From Tubiluchus corallicola (taxonomy: Eukaryota; Priapulida; Priapulimorpha; Priapulimorphida; Tubiluchidae), in NCBI GenBank assembly GCA_030141605.1, contig JAQGDQ010000017.1, positions 1,152,001 to 1,212,000 on the forward strand: a stretch of DNA of 60,000 nt, given 5' to 3'. Positions 12,901-25,691 of the stretch are shown piece by piece; the stretch's first letter is position 1; every line of letters begins with the position of its first letter. The position numbers and the translations under genes were made by a program. Below the pieces are notes generated by a model. The model did no database searches, was not told the DNA's origin, and saw only the letters and a program-made list of their open reading frames with translations.

Positions 12901-14594
12901 TAAAATATGAAAGCAGGTGATCTGTAGCTCCCTGATCAGTTCTCACACACCTGTCCTGCAAACCCATTTAATCACAAACTTACCTTCACCTTCACATATA
13001 GGCACACAGACAATGACTTAATCAACAGGTGAATCTACACCTATTCAGGTGCACTGAGCAGCAACACCTCATAATCATGCTTTTGTCTACAGGTGAGCTC
13101 ACCCCTGCGTGACCTTTCGAGCATTGTTACCTGTTAATACATCAGACTCCTGCTGACATTCGGCTGATGAACAGGAAGGATACAATATCCCATATAGTAA
13201 ATTGCCTGGGCAAGAACTGATACTCAACACAAACCAAAATAGCAAACAATTTCTTACAACCTGCAACAAACAAATTAAAAAAAATTAAAAATGATAAAAC
13301 AAGGTACGAAAAAAGTACCAAATCGAGACCTACTAAATAACAGGGAAATTTTTGTAAACTTATTACAGAAAAATAATTGTATTTATAGTTGTTAAATCAT
13401 AATAACAGAATGATCATTTAAAAAACACAATTAAAACAATGAAAAAGAAAAACATTTCAAAACCGCAGCAACAGTTTATCATCAGGAGATAAAACATAGA
13501 CATAAACATAGACATAAACATTTTATTTATCTCCTCATTTACACCAGAATACAAATAGTTATTATTAATTAATTATTACACAAATAGTTATTATTAGTTA
13601 ATTATTAATTAAACAGGATAAATTATGCATAGAGGAAAGAGTTAGGGGGTGCAGGAGAAAGGGTAGCGAAAGACCAATTTGATGACTAAATGGTCATCAA
13701 ATCAGCTACCCTTCTCAGGTTAGTGTAAATTGTAAAAAATTTGTAGCACTGCTAATTGAATCATGTAATATAATTATGAAGTACGTTAAGAGAATCAACT
13801 GTTAACATAAATTTATAGGGGAAGATATTAAACTTAAAGAGAAAAAAATAGAAAAGATAGATAAAGATAAACCACCGTGGTGGTTTGAAATTTGTGCTTT
13901 TCTTATTGTTTTAAATGTGGGACTTTTTAAATAATTATCACCAAAAATTATAATTAAGAATTAAATTTACATCATAACAGAATGTTATTATTATACGTAA
14001 TCCTTGCAATTGTTTTAATGATGTCATGATCACACTGTAACTTAATACTTTTGTTTTTATTTTAGTTTGTTTATTTATATACAGTCAAGTGTGAATGCAC
14101 AACATACTTATAAATAGCTGAGTGGCTAATAAAACAGGCTATTTATAATGACTGCATGATTTAAATTTTTCTTGAAATAGTCATAGTGTAAAACTGTACA
14201 AATACTGCAATTTCTTTAGCCTAAGCATTGTACAGTATGCACATTTGTATGACGCGCACTCAATTATTTCACTGACATCAGCCAAAATGTAATTATGCAG
14301 TAATGTCAGTCGCTTCGTATGATCAGCTTTTATCATATTTTAGAAATTAACAAAAAATAACAAAGCCTATTAGCATGGAATTTCATGTAGTATCAATTTT
14401 AATGATCTACGTTTCAACATTCTGTGTGGCCTATCTATGAAGACAAAGATGAAGCATTACACAAGTAACTTCTCTGCATTAATTATTAACTGGCTTTAAT
14501 TTAAGAATAAGAAATCCATTATACATTAATTTATTTTAAATGTATTGCTTAATTATACTGTTGCCATATGAACACAAAGAACATTTGCACCTAC

Positions 14595-14795
14595 CATTAA
14601 ATCACTCCCATTTATTAGATTATCGAACAGCTGTTTGGGGTTTTCAAGAAAATGTCTCTGATACAGACCGAATAAAATTATTAAGCGCAGCTTACATTTC
14701 TCCTCCGCTGAGATGCTTGAGGTATCAGAATTTCCACCCGTTTCTTCATCCTTTGTGCCAGCGCTCCGTTCATCGTCTCGTCACATATAAGGAGG
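14595..14795 (-). CDS. Possible two-exon 5' part of an unrecognised gene
   Basis: A minus-strand segment after TTATCATCTAG (14795) reads open through ATG at 14773 (MNGALAQRMKKRVEILIPQA and a few more residues, ending in an RRRN stretch) to a strong donor AAT|GTAAGC (14696). After a 65-bp intron ending in AAACAG, a 36-bp segment 14630..14595 reads LFDNLINGSDLM and stops at ATG|GTAGGT. The phases match. The basic N-terminus could be an organelle-targeting or nuclear sequence, but I recognise no family and find no convincing next exon. This may be chance splice-site matches in AT-rich DNA. Confidence 0.22.
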
Positions 14796-15129
14796 CTAGA
14801 TGATAAAAGAGAATTGATTATCAAAGTTGCAACTCTGTAAGTTAATGTATCATAAAATAACACGACGTAGAAGACATACATATTTTATGCAACAAACACC
14901 CTCCTTTTAATCGCAAGAATAGAGTTAAAAAATCGCCTGAATCAAAAAATAATTTCACTGACACACATGTAACACGTGCTAAAATTCAGTATTTCACATA
15001 GCTACATGTTCGAGTGAAAACTGAAAACACAGCAGGCAAAAACAAAAATGAAGACTTTACTAGTGAAAATATGCATTAATTAATTAACTGAATGTAGAAT
15101 ACATAGCCGTGTGGTCACGTGCATGTCCT

Positions 15130-15480
15130 AAGCAGCCAAAGTTAAGGCATACCGATGTTAGTCAACAAAGGGCTCGGTTTGGCTTGGTTTAGTAGTCACT
15201 CTGGGCGATTATGTCTGCTTATCTCGTAAAGGAAATGTATGTAGTTAAAAAAGACCTATGGTAGCATCTTACGGTGGGGTCAACTATTGAGGTTAGAAAG
15301 TTTTCTGTCACAAGTTTTCTCTCTGACAGCAAACTCACCAGTGTGAAATGTTTTGCAAGTTACTGCCGGCAAGAAATTGGCGAGAAAACTCCCTAGTCTG
15401 AAAGTGCCATTAGAGGGCCATGTTCCAGTCTTCTCATATTAAGCAGGCTCTGCCAGTGCTCATGCAGTGCCTATATCTCA
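15130..15480 (+). mobile_element. 5S rRNA-derived SINE, diverged copy
   Basis: The start reads CAGCCAAAGTTAAGGCA, like the 5S box A region. The tail TAAGCAGGCTCTGCCAGTG (about 15440) matches the tail of the copy at 33.4 kb (TAAGCAGGCCCTGCCAGTG). The middle is badly decayed. Confidence 0.4.
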
Positions 15481-15936
15481 GCAAGCAATGAGTGTATTCT
15501 ATCATAAATCCCCTTTTCCAGAAATTCCTAGTCTTAAGAATATCTGTACACAGAAATCAAAAGTGCAGGTCTATAGAAAAGTACTTGTTAAATGTGTGCT
15601 TATATTATCACAACGTTGACGTTCAACAGTTGAGCTTTTGGACTGTTTGGTTACCAGTTTAAGGTATGAGTTATATATGGGTCAGGCATTTCTAGAAGCA
15701 TAATCAGAATGATAAGTTTTCATTTTAAGAAACCTGTTAAGCAATAGGTACAATCTTCTTTTGCAATTAATTTAAACAACTACATTCCATAGATATTGCA
15801 ACGATTCAACATTATGCAAACCTATAAAAGTGCAAAAAGATAATCAGAACGGAATACACTGAACATATGGATTCTTGTTCATCTATAGACTGAAACTGTT
15901 ACCATGGCGCTTTACCTTTTGTCAAGAGTGCTGTGA

Positions 15937-16305
15937 TAAGCCTTTTCACAGTTCCAGCGATTGATGATGATCATGAAAAGATCAAAGGTTAAGTGTACCA
16001 GACAACGTACTTTTTATGTATACTTGACAACGCCTCACAGCCCATGCCGTTGTAATAGTAACAGTCTTAACAGCTAGCCAAAACCTTACCTAGCTCATTT
16101 TTTCTTGTTCCCAAGCAAGATCCTGCTAGTAAATCAGTCTACGCACGGACTAATGCATAATTAAGCAAAGTCCATGTAAAACAACTGAAGTTACTGAACT
16201 CATGTGGCAGATGGCTTTACTTTATCCACACGTCATGTGAAGGTACACTTAACCTTTGACTTACAACAACTGCGTGTGCGCACAACGAAACTGTGAAAAG
16301 GCTTA
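15937..16305 (+). mobile_element. MITE family A, copy 1
   Basis: Terminal inverted repeats TAAGCCTTTTCACAGTT and AACTGTGAAAAGGCTTA bound about 370 bp with no coding potential. TA at each end is compatible with a Tc1/mariner-type TA target. Internal landmarks: GATTGATGATGATC, ACTTGACAACGCCTCACAGC, TTACCTAG, GCAAGATCCTGCTAG, and AACCTTTGACTT near the right end. Full-length and among the best-preserved of the five copies. Confidence 0.8.
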
Positions 16306-16734
16306 TTCTGCACAGGTTCTGATTTCACAAATGCAAATTTATTACATTCAAATTTATTAAAATAGTATTTGTGCAGCCCATACTTTAAAAACACTCAACT
16401 GGTGTTTTCAACGCAACATTCAATGCAAATGAAGTAACCTACAAAATTAACTGCATCGTTTGGAAAGCATTAAGTATTTAGTTTCACTACAGCAATCATT
16501 TCTTCGTATTGAAACTTTTAACGTTTGTAGCATGTGCTAAAAGCATTCGTGTGAAGTGCAATTCTTGCATGCATTTATCTATGGTAAATCTTTGCAGAAT
16601 GAAAAACATGCTTTTAATCAATAATCAATGCCAGTGTTGTGGCTTTATCATGCAAATAAGAATGAAAGCAAAATTATGGCAACAGATTAAGGGAAACTCT
16701 GCAAGATGCATTTTATAAGTGAGCCTTGCAATGT

Positions 16735-16784
<50 letters not shown>

Positions 16785-16945
16785 TGCGCGCGTGAGTGCA
16801 TGTGTGTGTGCATGTGCACGTGTGTTTGTGTGCATATATGCATGCATGCTATTTTGTAAGTGAGCCTTACAATATGGTGTGTGTGTGTGCGTGCGTGCAT
16901 GCGTGCGTGTGTGAATGTGTGTGAATGTATGTGTGTAATAACTAG
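16735..16945. repeat. Compound (TG)n microsatellite
   Basis: A TG run with GC and GA variants, interrupted by a short duplicated segment (TTGTAAGTGAGCCTTACAAT-like, also present just upstream at about 16715). It creates a spurious His/Thr-rich ORF on the minus strand. Confidence 0.9.
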
Positions 16946-17771
16946 TAAGATTTTAGACATCGCAAAGTAGAATTTAGGGAAGCTAAATACATCACATTAC
17001 ATTTTCGCAAATTTGACTTCATGGCAACTGTAAACTCGTATCTTTTGCTTATTGTCATCATTTACAAAATAGAAAACAATGACTATGCAGAATGTTCGTG
17101 CATTATTACCATCGTTTCAGGAGTAGAAAGCAAGGACTATACAGAATGTTTGTGCAATATTGCTCCGCAGCTTTTTTCTCACTTTATGCATTTTCAACAT
17201 TGTGCAAAATGTTATTGTTGTTACTGTTGTTTTGTGGCATGAAATGGGTGGTATTATGTGGTGCAGGGTGTTTTTTAATACTGTGACAACACAATAGAGC
17301 ACTACTGCTTACTAAAGTCACGTCATTTTACAAATATGTGCAAAGTGCAAACAAACATAATGTGCGTGTGGTACACCAAAACTGTGCGAGTAACCCAACA
17401 CATCGCACTCTGGACTAATTTACCATCTTTTCTTTTCGTTTATAGTTTCACAATCTTTTCTTCCCAGTATTTTGTAAGTCCTTAAGTGAAGTGACAACTC
17501 TTCGATACCAATAAAAGTGATATTTTACTTTCTCAGTTCTTAGTAAACTCTTTAGAACTTTTCATTGGACGACTTGCATCATATCCTAACGTAAGATTTT
17601 AAATACACAAGCTACCAACAATTTCCAAAAAAGCTTTGAGAATTTGCAATGGCTCAACATGTAAGCTTAGCATATCTAGAAATAAAACACTTGGCTTTGA
17701 GGTGGATCTCAGTTTGTTTCGACACCTGAAAACATGTCGCTTAAAGCTGTTACTTGAATAAACTGTCTTTA

Positions 17772-17888
17772 AGGTGCTCCAACCACAAGAATAAATTTAA
17801 GTAACCCTCTCTTAAAAGGATCCCCTAGTCTCCAACCAGAAGAATGAGTTTAGGAAAAGTAACCTTATCTTAAAAGGATCCATTAGTC
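17772..17888. repeat. Two-unit tandem duplication (about 60 bp)
   Basis: TCCAACCACAAGAATAAATT ... CTTAAAAGGATCCCCTAGTC is followed directly by TCCAACCAGAAGAATGAGTT ... CTTAAAAGGATCCATTAGTC. Confidence 0.75.
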
Positions 17889-19314
17889 AGTAGCCATTGC
17901 ATAATAATACAAAGAGCATGCTAGATTATGAAATATAGTATAATAAATATATAATATGTACTATACTAGAACGTTACGTGAAAAATACTGGTTGCAACCT
18001 CAATATTAGTAAAATGTAAAGAGAGCATTTATTATGATTTTTGCAAGTTGTCATGTCATGATGTTAGTTTTTAACTACCATACTAGTTTTTTGCATCATA
18101 GTAACGCATATATAAAAACTGTGTCATCCTTTTGGAATATTTTGCTGCACTTGTCAAATTTATATTTTTATATAATATAAATTGCATTTCCTACGCATAA
18201 TTGCCAATGTATTGGAAGGTATTTGTGCAAATAAAGTGAATTGAAAATTTGAATTGTACCACTACATGTATTAAAACAAACTTCCCGTAAATAAATAAAT
18301 ACATGATATCAGCTAACCCTCGCTGCCCTACTATTAGGCCTACTCAGAGCACAGGAGCCAAAACGGTTCGTTTCTGCGGGTGATCTATCGCACGAGAGCC
18401 TCTTTAACACAAAAAATAATTGATCGCCGCCATTACTTTGCTTTTGTTTACTGTTTCTATGCACAGGAATGAGCTAAGCCATTGATTCGAGGGAAACGGA
18501 AAGAGCCAACTCGCACGCTAGTCTATTTCTTTTCAACACGTAAAGTGCAGCACTTTTTTAATTAGTTCATCAGACACAGCAGAGGAATTTAACGAAGTAT
18601 TGACAGGATTAGTTCACTACATGACGGTACATAACCCATTGCTACAACCCACAAGGTACGAATACAATACAACGAAAATAGTACAGAACAATTTTTGACG
18701 TCAAAAGTATTGCTGAAACAATAAGAATCTATCCGGCCTTCAAAATTTGGTGTGGAAACTTCGTGTGATGTCCCATAGTTTGCAATCTCGAAACCTCTGG
18801 GATAGTTTTTTCGACCTGGAAATTACTCGGACCTGAACCCCACTGAATTTAATTATACAGAGTTACCCTGAAAAAAGACATGAGGCTAACATACCACTTG
18901 CTAACATATCTGTTGTGGCCTAGACAAGCATATAACTGCTTCATGTGTCACGGCACCTTTTTGGTATGTGTCACGGTGCCCTTTTTTATGTGCTTGTTCT
19001 CCTTAACTTTGGTCCCTGGCTACGCCCCTGTTCCAGGCTGTGAAATTTGAGTAAAACATTCCTCCCTTGTGAATCTCTCTATCTAACGACAACTACAAAC
19101 TGCAAGATCATGAAGTTATCTTCTAAAAGTATCAAAACAATGACCGCAAAAGCTTGCTCTTGTGACCTTCATATGACCTTTCAGCTCATCAAACATTGGT
19201 TGGCCCACTCCATATAGACTATTCCTATACAAACTGAAATATACAGGGCCAAAGGTCACCGTGGTCTTTCACGGAAAATAAAAGCCGCTCACTGAAGTCA
19301 ATAGCTTTTTAGCT

Positions 19315-19600
19315 TGAGTAGTGGTCACCCTAATAGTTATTCTAGGGTCTGGTTTGATCAAACAGTATAATCTGGTAGTAACACGTCTGCTGTCGACCTG
19401 CCTAGCACATTTAGAGTACAAGCTGGGCAATAATAGTCCCTGTTACGTAGTTGTAGAATTGTTATTTACAGTTGGGTAAAAGCTCCTTGAACTTATGTTA
19501 ATCATGTTATTAACAAATGCCAATTTTAAATAAAGATTATATTATTATTAATGTTGTTGTTATTGCTGCTGCTATTGTTGTTATTATTATTATTATTATG
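19315..19600 (+). mobile_element. Possible decayed tRNA-derived SINE
   Basis: A tRNA-like head (AGTGGTCACC ... GGTTTGATC, A/B-box-like) precedes a body that ends in AAATAAAGATTATATTATTA and TTG/TTA repeats. This resembles the tail of the clearer SINE at 31363..31640. Confidence 0.3.
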
Positions 19601-19744
19601 GTTTATGGACCGGAAGGACAAAAATTACTATACAAAAATTGATGGGAAGTCAATAGAAAATTATTAAGTAAATAATGCAGTGAAAGTTGTTTCTAGTTTT
19701 CCAAGTAGCTGAGGCAGACGAACTATGCAAACATTCTGCCTGCC

Positions 19745-19872
<128 letters not shown>

Positions 19873-20545
19873 TTAGAAATCCAATCGATGCAAAAACCAA
19901 GGTTACGATGAAACACAAATCTAAGTTCAACAGTATCTGAGTTGTAGGGCACATTATGAATGAAAACTACCTTCTCCCACGTCACGAGCATGATGTGATG
20001 TGCAAATGATGATTTTATATACTGAATATTTTAGCAACAAAGCAAAACACGTTCTCTTAATAAACACCTAAACGTCAAAGTATTTGCTAACAAATATTAA
20101 TAAACGTATGCACTTTCTAACTCGTTTTTGTATACAGAATATACAGCCGCTGTTGTAATTATCTGAATCAATTTTCCTGCACGGACAATGACCTTGCACC
20201 TGACTGTCCACCTGAGTCTTGCTGACTAATAGCAGACCAAGATCCAGCAGTAATTAGCCAAATTAATCCGCAGCAAGAACAGATGCTAGTTTCAGATATG
20301 AGAGAGGGAGCGTGCAAGTCTACGGATGAAAACAATATATGAGATGAGGCGTATGGGGGAGGGGGTACGCCATACAAACGCCCATACATATTATCTTTTG
20401 ACTCTTTTTTTATTTTTACTCATTGATGCATTTAAGAATATAAGCAAGAAGACTTAGAAGAGTCTTTAAACCGTAGTCTATAATATGTGCACTGTACAGT
20501 GTACACCATCATGAATTAATCACGTTAATTTAAGTACATGCGGCA

Positions 20546-20888
20546 ATAGGCCTTTTAATAGTCTCCTGGAATGCACGCGCAGTTGCTGTAGACCAAAGGT
20601 TACGTGACCCTAGCAATGCGTCTTAACTACAACCATCAGGTGACACCTGTGTAAAGCAAAGCCGTCGCCGCATCAGTTCTTTTACGTAGATACGTGGACT
20701 TTAGTCTGTGCATAGGGTAATTTACTAACAGGATATTGCTTGGGAACAAGAAAAAATAAACTAGGTAAGGTTCTAGCAGTATGGCCTGCAAGGTGTTGTC
20801 AAGTGTACATAAATGCGTTGTCTGGTACACTTAGCCTTTGACCTTTTCACGGACATCATCAATTGCTTGAACTGTGAAAAAGCTTATT
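20546..20888 (-). mobile_element. MITE family A, copy 2 (degenerate left end)
   Basis: Inverse orientation to copy 1. The left end is eroded (AATAGGCCTTTTAATAGT). The right end reads ACTGTGAAAAAGCTTATT. The interior carries TTTGACCTTTTCACGG, CTTGGGAACAAGAAAAAATA and AACTACAACCATCAGGTGAC, matching the reverse complement of copies 1 and 3. Confidence 0.7.
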
Positions 20889-21823
20889 CATTTATTTGGT
20901 TAATACAGTTTCATCAATTATTTCTCTTTGTTATATTGTTTAGCCTATTTATCTTGTATGTTGGACATAACTATTGCTGGAGTGAAATAAATAGATTTGA
21001 TTTGACTGGAAATTTGCAATTCGAAGATCCTTTATCTCGCCAGCGTGTTAATCTCAAACTCAAGAGTAAATCGTTCGTGAACAGAAAACGTTTCTTTTAC
21101 CTTTAAATGGCAAAACTGCTTTTCTATGTTGAACGGCTATCGGAAGATGATTATTTTCAACTTCGGGGGTTGTCTGGTTTAAAATGTTGAAACTTGGAAA
21201 AAATAACCATGTGATAGTGTTATAAAAAATTTATTATTTCCATTGGATTCACTAAGCCCCAAACCACCCCAAGATTAGACACCGAAAACATCTGTCAGTA
21301 TAACATTAGTCTAGGACGAGTAATATATAAACAATTAATATTTTTAGATGCTGGTGGGCATACTGGACACCATTCTCAAAAAATACGTGATAGTAATTGT
21401 TTTGATCAGATATTTTGAGCCTGAAACCTAAGTCAAGATACCAAAGCGCCACTACTACAACTAACTTGAAAGTTGATTCAGATACGGCAGCCATCCTGGA
21501 CGCCATCTTGAAAAATGTGATTTTCACACTCGCATCGTAATTTTAACGTTTTCATTGAATGCACTGAGCTCTAAAGCCTAGGATGAAACCCCCAAAACCA
21601 CCTCTCTAGGGCCATTTTAAACTCATGCACGTCGCATTCTTGAAATCATTATAAGAGCACATTTAAACATCTTAGGTATGTTTACTGTTAACTACTGTAG
21701 GTATTAATACACAACGGCTACAGGCTCTAACTGTGTAGAGATTACCACTTACACCACGCATCACGCCTGGCTATATTCAAACACATAAAGCACGAAAGCA
21801 AAGCCTGTAAAATTTTAGCACCT

Positions 21824-21893
21824 GCAATGGGACTCGAACCTAAGACCTTCTGTTTTCTGGGGAGTCATGCTAACCATTACACCACAGAGGTAC
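21824..21893 (-). pseudogene. tRNA-like sequence (tRNA pseudogene or SINE head)
   Basis: The minus strand reads TGTGGTGTAATGGTTAGCAT (a good D-arm/A box) and GGTTCGAGTCCC (a good B box), with a partly complementary acceptor (ACCTCTG and TTGCAGGT). The anticodon arm does not fold into a 5-bp stem with a 7-base loop, and the T stem is weak. I therefore do not call it a functional tRNA or assign an anticodon. Confidence 0.55.
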
Positions 21894-22043
21894 ATTTACT
21901 ATACCTTTCAGACTTAGAAATTTACTCTATAAGCCATTAGAAGTCTATCAAGTGGAAATAACCGTCTACACCGCGTCAAGACATAGTACAAGATTAATGC
22001 AATAAATGCACGAAAGCAATAGTAAATTAGAAAGAGAAAGTGC

Positions 22044-22046
<3 letters not shown>

Positions 22047-22122
<76 letters not shown>

Positions 22123-22227
22123 AAAGTAAGTAAGTAAGCAAGTAAGCAAGTAAGCAAGTAAGTAAGCAAGCAAGCAAGTAAGTAAGCAAGTAAGTAAGTA
22201 AGTAAGCAAGCAAGCAAGCAAGTAAGC

Positions 22228-22264
<37 letters not shown>
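22047..22264. repeat. (GTAA)n tetranucleotide array with GCAA variants
   Basis: About 54 tetramer units. GTAA is pure at both ends and interspersed with GCAA in the middle. It yields LLTY-type spurious ORFs in all three minus frames. Confidence 0.97.
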
Positions 22265-23154
22265 TCTTTATTCATCACCTTTTACATAAAAACAGTGCAA
22301 ACTATGATATGATATAATGTAACAAAATTATGATGATGATTAGTATATTTGAGATATAGTGTTAAAGTTGCTGGCGGAAGGGTGGCGAAGATTTAAATGT
22401 CATCAAGGTCACCCTCCCTAGTAACTGTAAAAAATTAAGCACCTACATTGCATAATACACTGGGACTCTTCAAACCTAGTGCTTTCCGGACAGCTTATGC
22501 ATTTTCCATTTATATACGTGGCCTTCCATGCCTGAGGTTCTCACAAAAGCTCTGGAACGTTACTAATTATCCCGATTTTCCCTACAAATGACGCGCTTCT
22601 TCTGGAAAGTCCTTCGTTGATTTTATAGTCTGCTATGTGGCGCATCATGTGACATTGCTGTGACACGCGAGAGTCCTAACTTCCTTGACGAATCCTCGTC
22701 AAATTATTGTCACGTGACACTAATAATTACGAAAACTAAAGTACCATCGCATTAGCTTTTGACGCAGGTGCTGTGGCTAAGGAAAGGCTAATTATACTAA
22801 TGCACTTTCAGTATGCAAAATTACAGAGCTAGTAAATCAACGGGACGCTGAAGATGATGCTGAGGAAACTATATCAAAAACTGCGCAGTCTGCTGCCCAA
22901 ATGAGATCAACCGCAACTTGACAATTTTGCGCCATTCATTTATCTATTTGTACAAGTTTCATTTACTCATAGACTTGTTCGTTTACTTAACTGTCGAAAG
23001 AACCATAAACATAAAAAAAAACAAGTCACTCAGTATGTTGGATTTATTTTACTGTTTATCACTTAAACTTAGAAAATAAAAAAAAGAAATTTGCAAAAAA
23101 CTGTCTATAAAGCATAAATTTAAAATATACTACACCTGAATAAAAATCTTCAAG

Positions 23155-23450
23155 CGTAGTGGTTGCCATTGTTCACTTGAAAAATATGACGTAACTTGGA
23201 GTAAGTTTTCGTAAGCGCATCGTAGCTTTCCGTCAGTGCTCGCTCCTTAAACAAATTTGAACTTCTGCAGCTTACCTAGTGTTCACGCAAATATATTACA
23301 AAATTAGCTAGCTAATTATTTTGTAAAAACTTATTATATTTTTGATGAAAAATTGACAGTGCATACTTTTGTTCAGGACGAATGACATCATTGGAAGAGT
23401 TAATGGGCTTTGAAAATGGAAGCGCCAAGCATGAAGTGATCGAGACTTTA
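23155..23450 (+). repeat. Repeat family C, copy 1
   Basis: Collinear with 40600..40885. Both contain GTTCACTTGAAAA, GACGTAACTTGG-like or ATGTAACTGGG-like sequence, CTTCTGCAG followed by CTTAC or TTTAC, TTTTGTAAAAACTT, GAATGACATCATTGGAAG or AAATGACGTCACTGGAAG, and GGAAGCGCCAAGCATG or GGGAGTGCCCAAGCATG. Function unknown, probably non-autonomous. Confidence 0.65.
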
Positions 23451-23604
23451 AAGTGATTTTACTAATTACATGAGGCGCTTATTGCAGTTTTATTACTAAA
23501 CCCTTCTAACATTTGTCGTGAATATTGAAATAAGCCTGACTTTCCATAAGGCTTGGCCTTTCCTTTAAAAGACTCTCAAGGGCCTCGCTACCTCAGATCA
23601 AAAT

Positions 23605-23765
23605 AGCTGAACAAACATATGCAGGAAACATATAGATGCAACATGTACAGGGCTGTATGGTCGTATGTTGCTCTCGCATTTGGCATTCTTTTGTTGTATG
23701 TTGATGTAGCACTATTACAGTCCATGTGTGCGAAATAAAATGATTTTTATTCTTACTCATGTGCA
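23605..23765 (+). repeat. Repeat family G, uninterrupted copy
   Basis: Shares ACATGTACAGGGCTGTATGG, TTTGGCATTCTTTTGTTGTA, GATGTA, TCCATGTGTGCGAAATAAAA and a TTATTCTTA tail with 27610..28072. The tail and size suggest a SINE-like retroelement. No A/B boxes were confirmed. Confidence 0.55.
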
Positions 23766-24716
23766 TTGAAATTGTAATTAATGCTAGCGTTGCAGTGTGA
23801 TGCTGTCGCATTTTCAACTAAAGTTGATGAAACAGTAGTTTTAAGAATACGTACTCTTAAAACTACTCTTGAACTACCAGTTAAGTGGATTATCGACAAA
23901 ATTCCGACAACATCGTTTGACGACTATTGCAGTTGACAAATGTATGTAATATGCACGATTTTAGTCAAACGAAATTAAGCCAGATGTAAACAGTTTTCAT
24001 CTTTTTTTCATTACTGCTGCCTATAGTAGTATCTATGTATATCTATCCACATCTATTTCTAGCTTGTCTGCCTATATCTGTATCTACATTTATCATCTAC
24101 AGCTATACATTTTTTGTTTCCTTAGCATGCCAACTTGCTTAATTTACTTTTTTTATAAATTATTTAATTATTTAATTATAAATTTTATTTGTTATATTGC
24201 AAAGCCTAAACAGTCTAAAATAAACTGATTTGTACCCCGGGCTTGTACGTACTTTGAAAATTAAAAAGTACAGAATTAATTGACTTTAAAGCATCAGAGA
24301 ATTTTACATAAGCAAAATGCATTATACTCTGTAAACTACTTAGTTTCTAACTAATTTGAACAGCTAAACTACTGAATATTGACTAATTTATACGGCGGAG
24401 GCTTTTGGTCTCCTTAATAAATTCTCTGCACTAATTGAAATATGAAAACATCTTCATCATCATTTAGCTACGGATTACCAGATAGGAGGGTTAATATTTT
24501 ATCCTGTGAAATGAGATTGTTGAAATTAGCAGATATGATATTAGAAGTAAATAAGTCATAGAGTTTTTGATGGAGTTGCCATATACTTGCAATATACTAA
24601 CGGCAATCGAGCAGATAATGGTGAATAATGTATGATGATGACGACTAGTATGATGACAAATTTTTACTAATATTGTGTGTCGTTACAACCATGGCTATGT
24701 ATCTGATAATTAAGTT

Positions 24717-24953
24717 ATGAAAAACCAATTTTTCTCCTGGTGTGATGAATTGCGTTTGGAGTATTTCCAGATTTCAGTCAACACTGTTTTACTTAAAGAA
24801 GAACATTCATGTCTACCACCAAATCAACACATTCTTGGAGCCATGCCGGCCTCACCATCCTATGAGAAGCCAGGTGCGTTAAGACAGGAAGAGGATGCTA
24901 TTATCCAGGAGATCGATAAGCATCTTCTGGAGAAGCTGGCTTTGAATTATTAA
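24717..24953 (+). CDS. Unrecognised 78-codon ORF, possible terminal exon
   Basis: The reading frame has balanced, non-repetitive composition and an acidic, probably helical end (RQEEDAIIQEIDKHLLEKLA, then LNY and a stop). The 5' boundary is uncertain. Either the ATG at 24717 is the start, or this is a 3' exon entered at the acceptor-like TATTTCCAG|ATTTCAG near 24769. I recognise no family. No partner exon was found upstream within reach. Confidence 0.25.
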   Translation: MKNQFFSWCDELRLEYFQISVNTVLLKEEHSCLPPNQHILGAMPASPSYEKPGALRQEEDAIIQEIDKHLLEKLALNY

Positions 24954-25299
24954 CCCACTGTTCAATACAAATTCGTTAGCACTACAGGACTGCTGCGTGT
25001 AACACGCACGAATAATCTACGGTCATAGATAACTAGAAAGGCAAAGACATTAACTGGACCTTACACTACGTATACATTGACACTACTAGAACACGGAGAT
25101 ACTTATAGAGTGGAAAAGATTAGGGGGAAGAAGAAACATACAAACTTTTTGCAAAGGGACACCAATTGACAATCTGATAAGAGCAAGCAGCCTCCAGTCA
25201 AATAAGCTTTTTCTCAGAAACGTAGGTGGCAAACCTCATCTAGTAGGTATCTACGGTCCAGCTACTGACAAGTATTCAAGGTGGGAACCCAATGGTTAA

Positions 25300-25440
25300 A
25301 GTCACAACCAGTTACCACAGCGAAGGTCACTGGAATCCACGAATCCAGCACTCAACTGCAGGTTTTGGCTGGTCGCGGCAAGACCGGGATCTGATTAATT
25401 ATCAAGGCTATGCGTCTCTAACATGATCCAGTGAAAGTAT
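25300..25440 (-). mobile_element. 5S-SINE, 3' fragment
   Basis: The minus strand reads AATCAGATCCCGGTCTTGCC, then GCGACCAG, then a GAGTGCTGGATTCGTGG tail. These match the 3' part of the copies at 5.1 and 33.4 kb. The 5S head is not visible. Confidence 0.45.
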
Positions 25441-25691
25441 CGTGCCCTAAGGCAATTACAAAGCAAATGGAGCATTGGACATGATTGGTTTTTGATACTC
25501 CATGCTCCTCACATTTGTGAGTAAAGAAGATAAGAAAGACGGAAAAGAAGGGAAAGAATACAAAAACTATCGAAAAGGACAAAGGGGAAAAAGAGAAGAG
25601 GAGCAACAAAAACAAAACCACTATAAACCGGAACCGATGACAGAAACAAAAAACTGAACTGAACTGAACAACATGATGGTGGCTGACACTA

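Larger units (their letters stand above)
7234..14594. other. Non-coding, repeat-bearing stretch
   Basis: No exon that I can support. It contains repeat family E copy 2 (8875..9480), a pyrimidine-rich tract (about 9685..9765), repeat family B copy 1 (12136..12900), and short tandem duplications: a roughly 12-13 bp unit ACATAGACATAA at 13490..13525 and a roughly 33-bp unit at 13545..13612. The rest is AT-rich sequence in which I see nothing. Confidence 0.4.

Noticed and set aside
21824-21893. Functional tRNA gene
   Set aside because: Good A and B boxes, but the anticodon stem and T stem do not form.
21914-22278. Leucine-rich LLTY repeat ORFs
   Set aside because: Translation of the (GTAA)n array. 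All frames are open.
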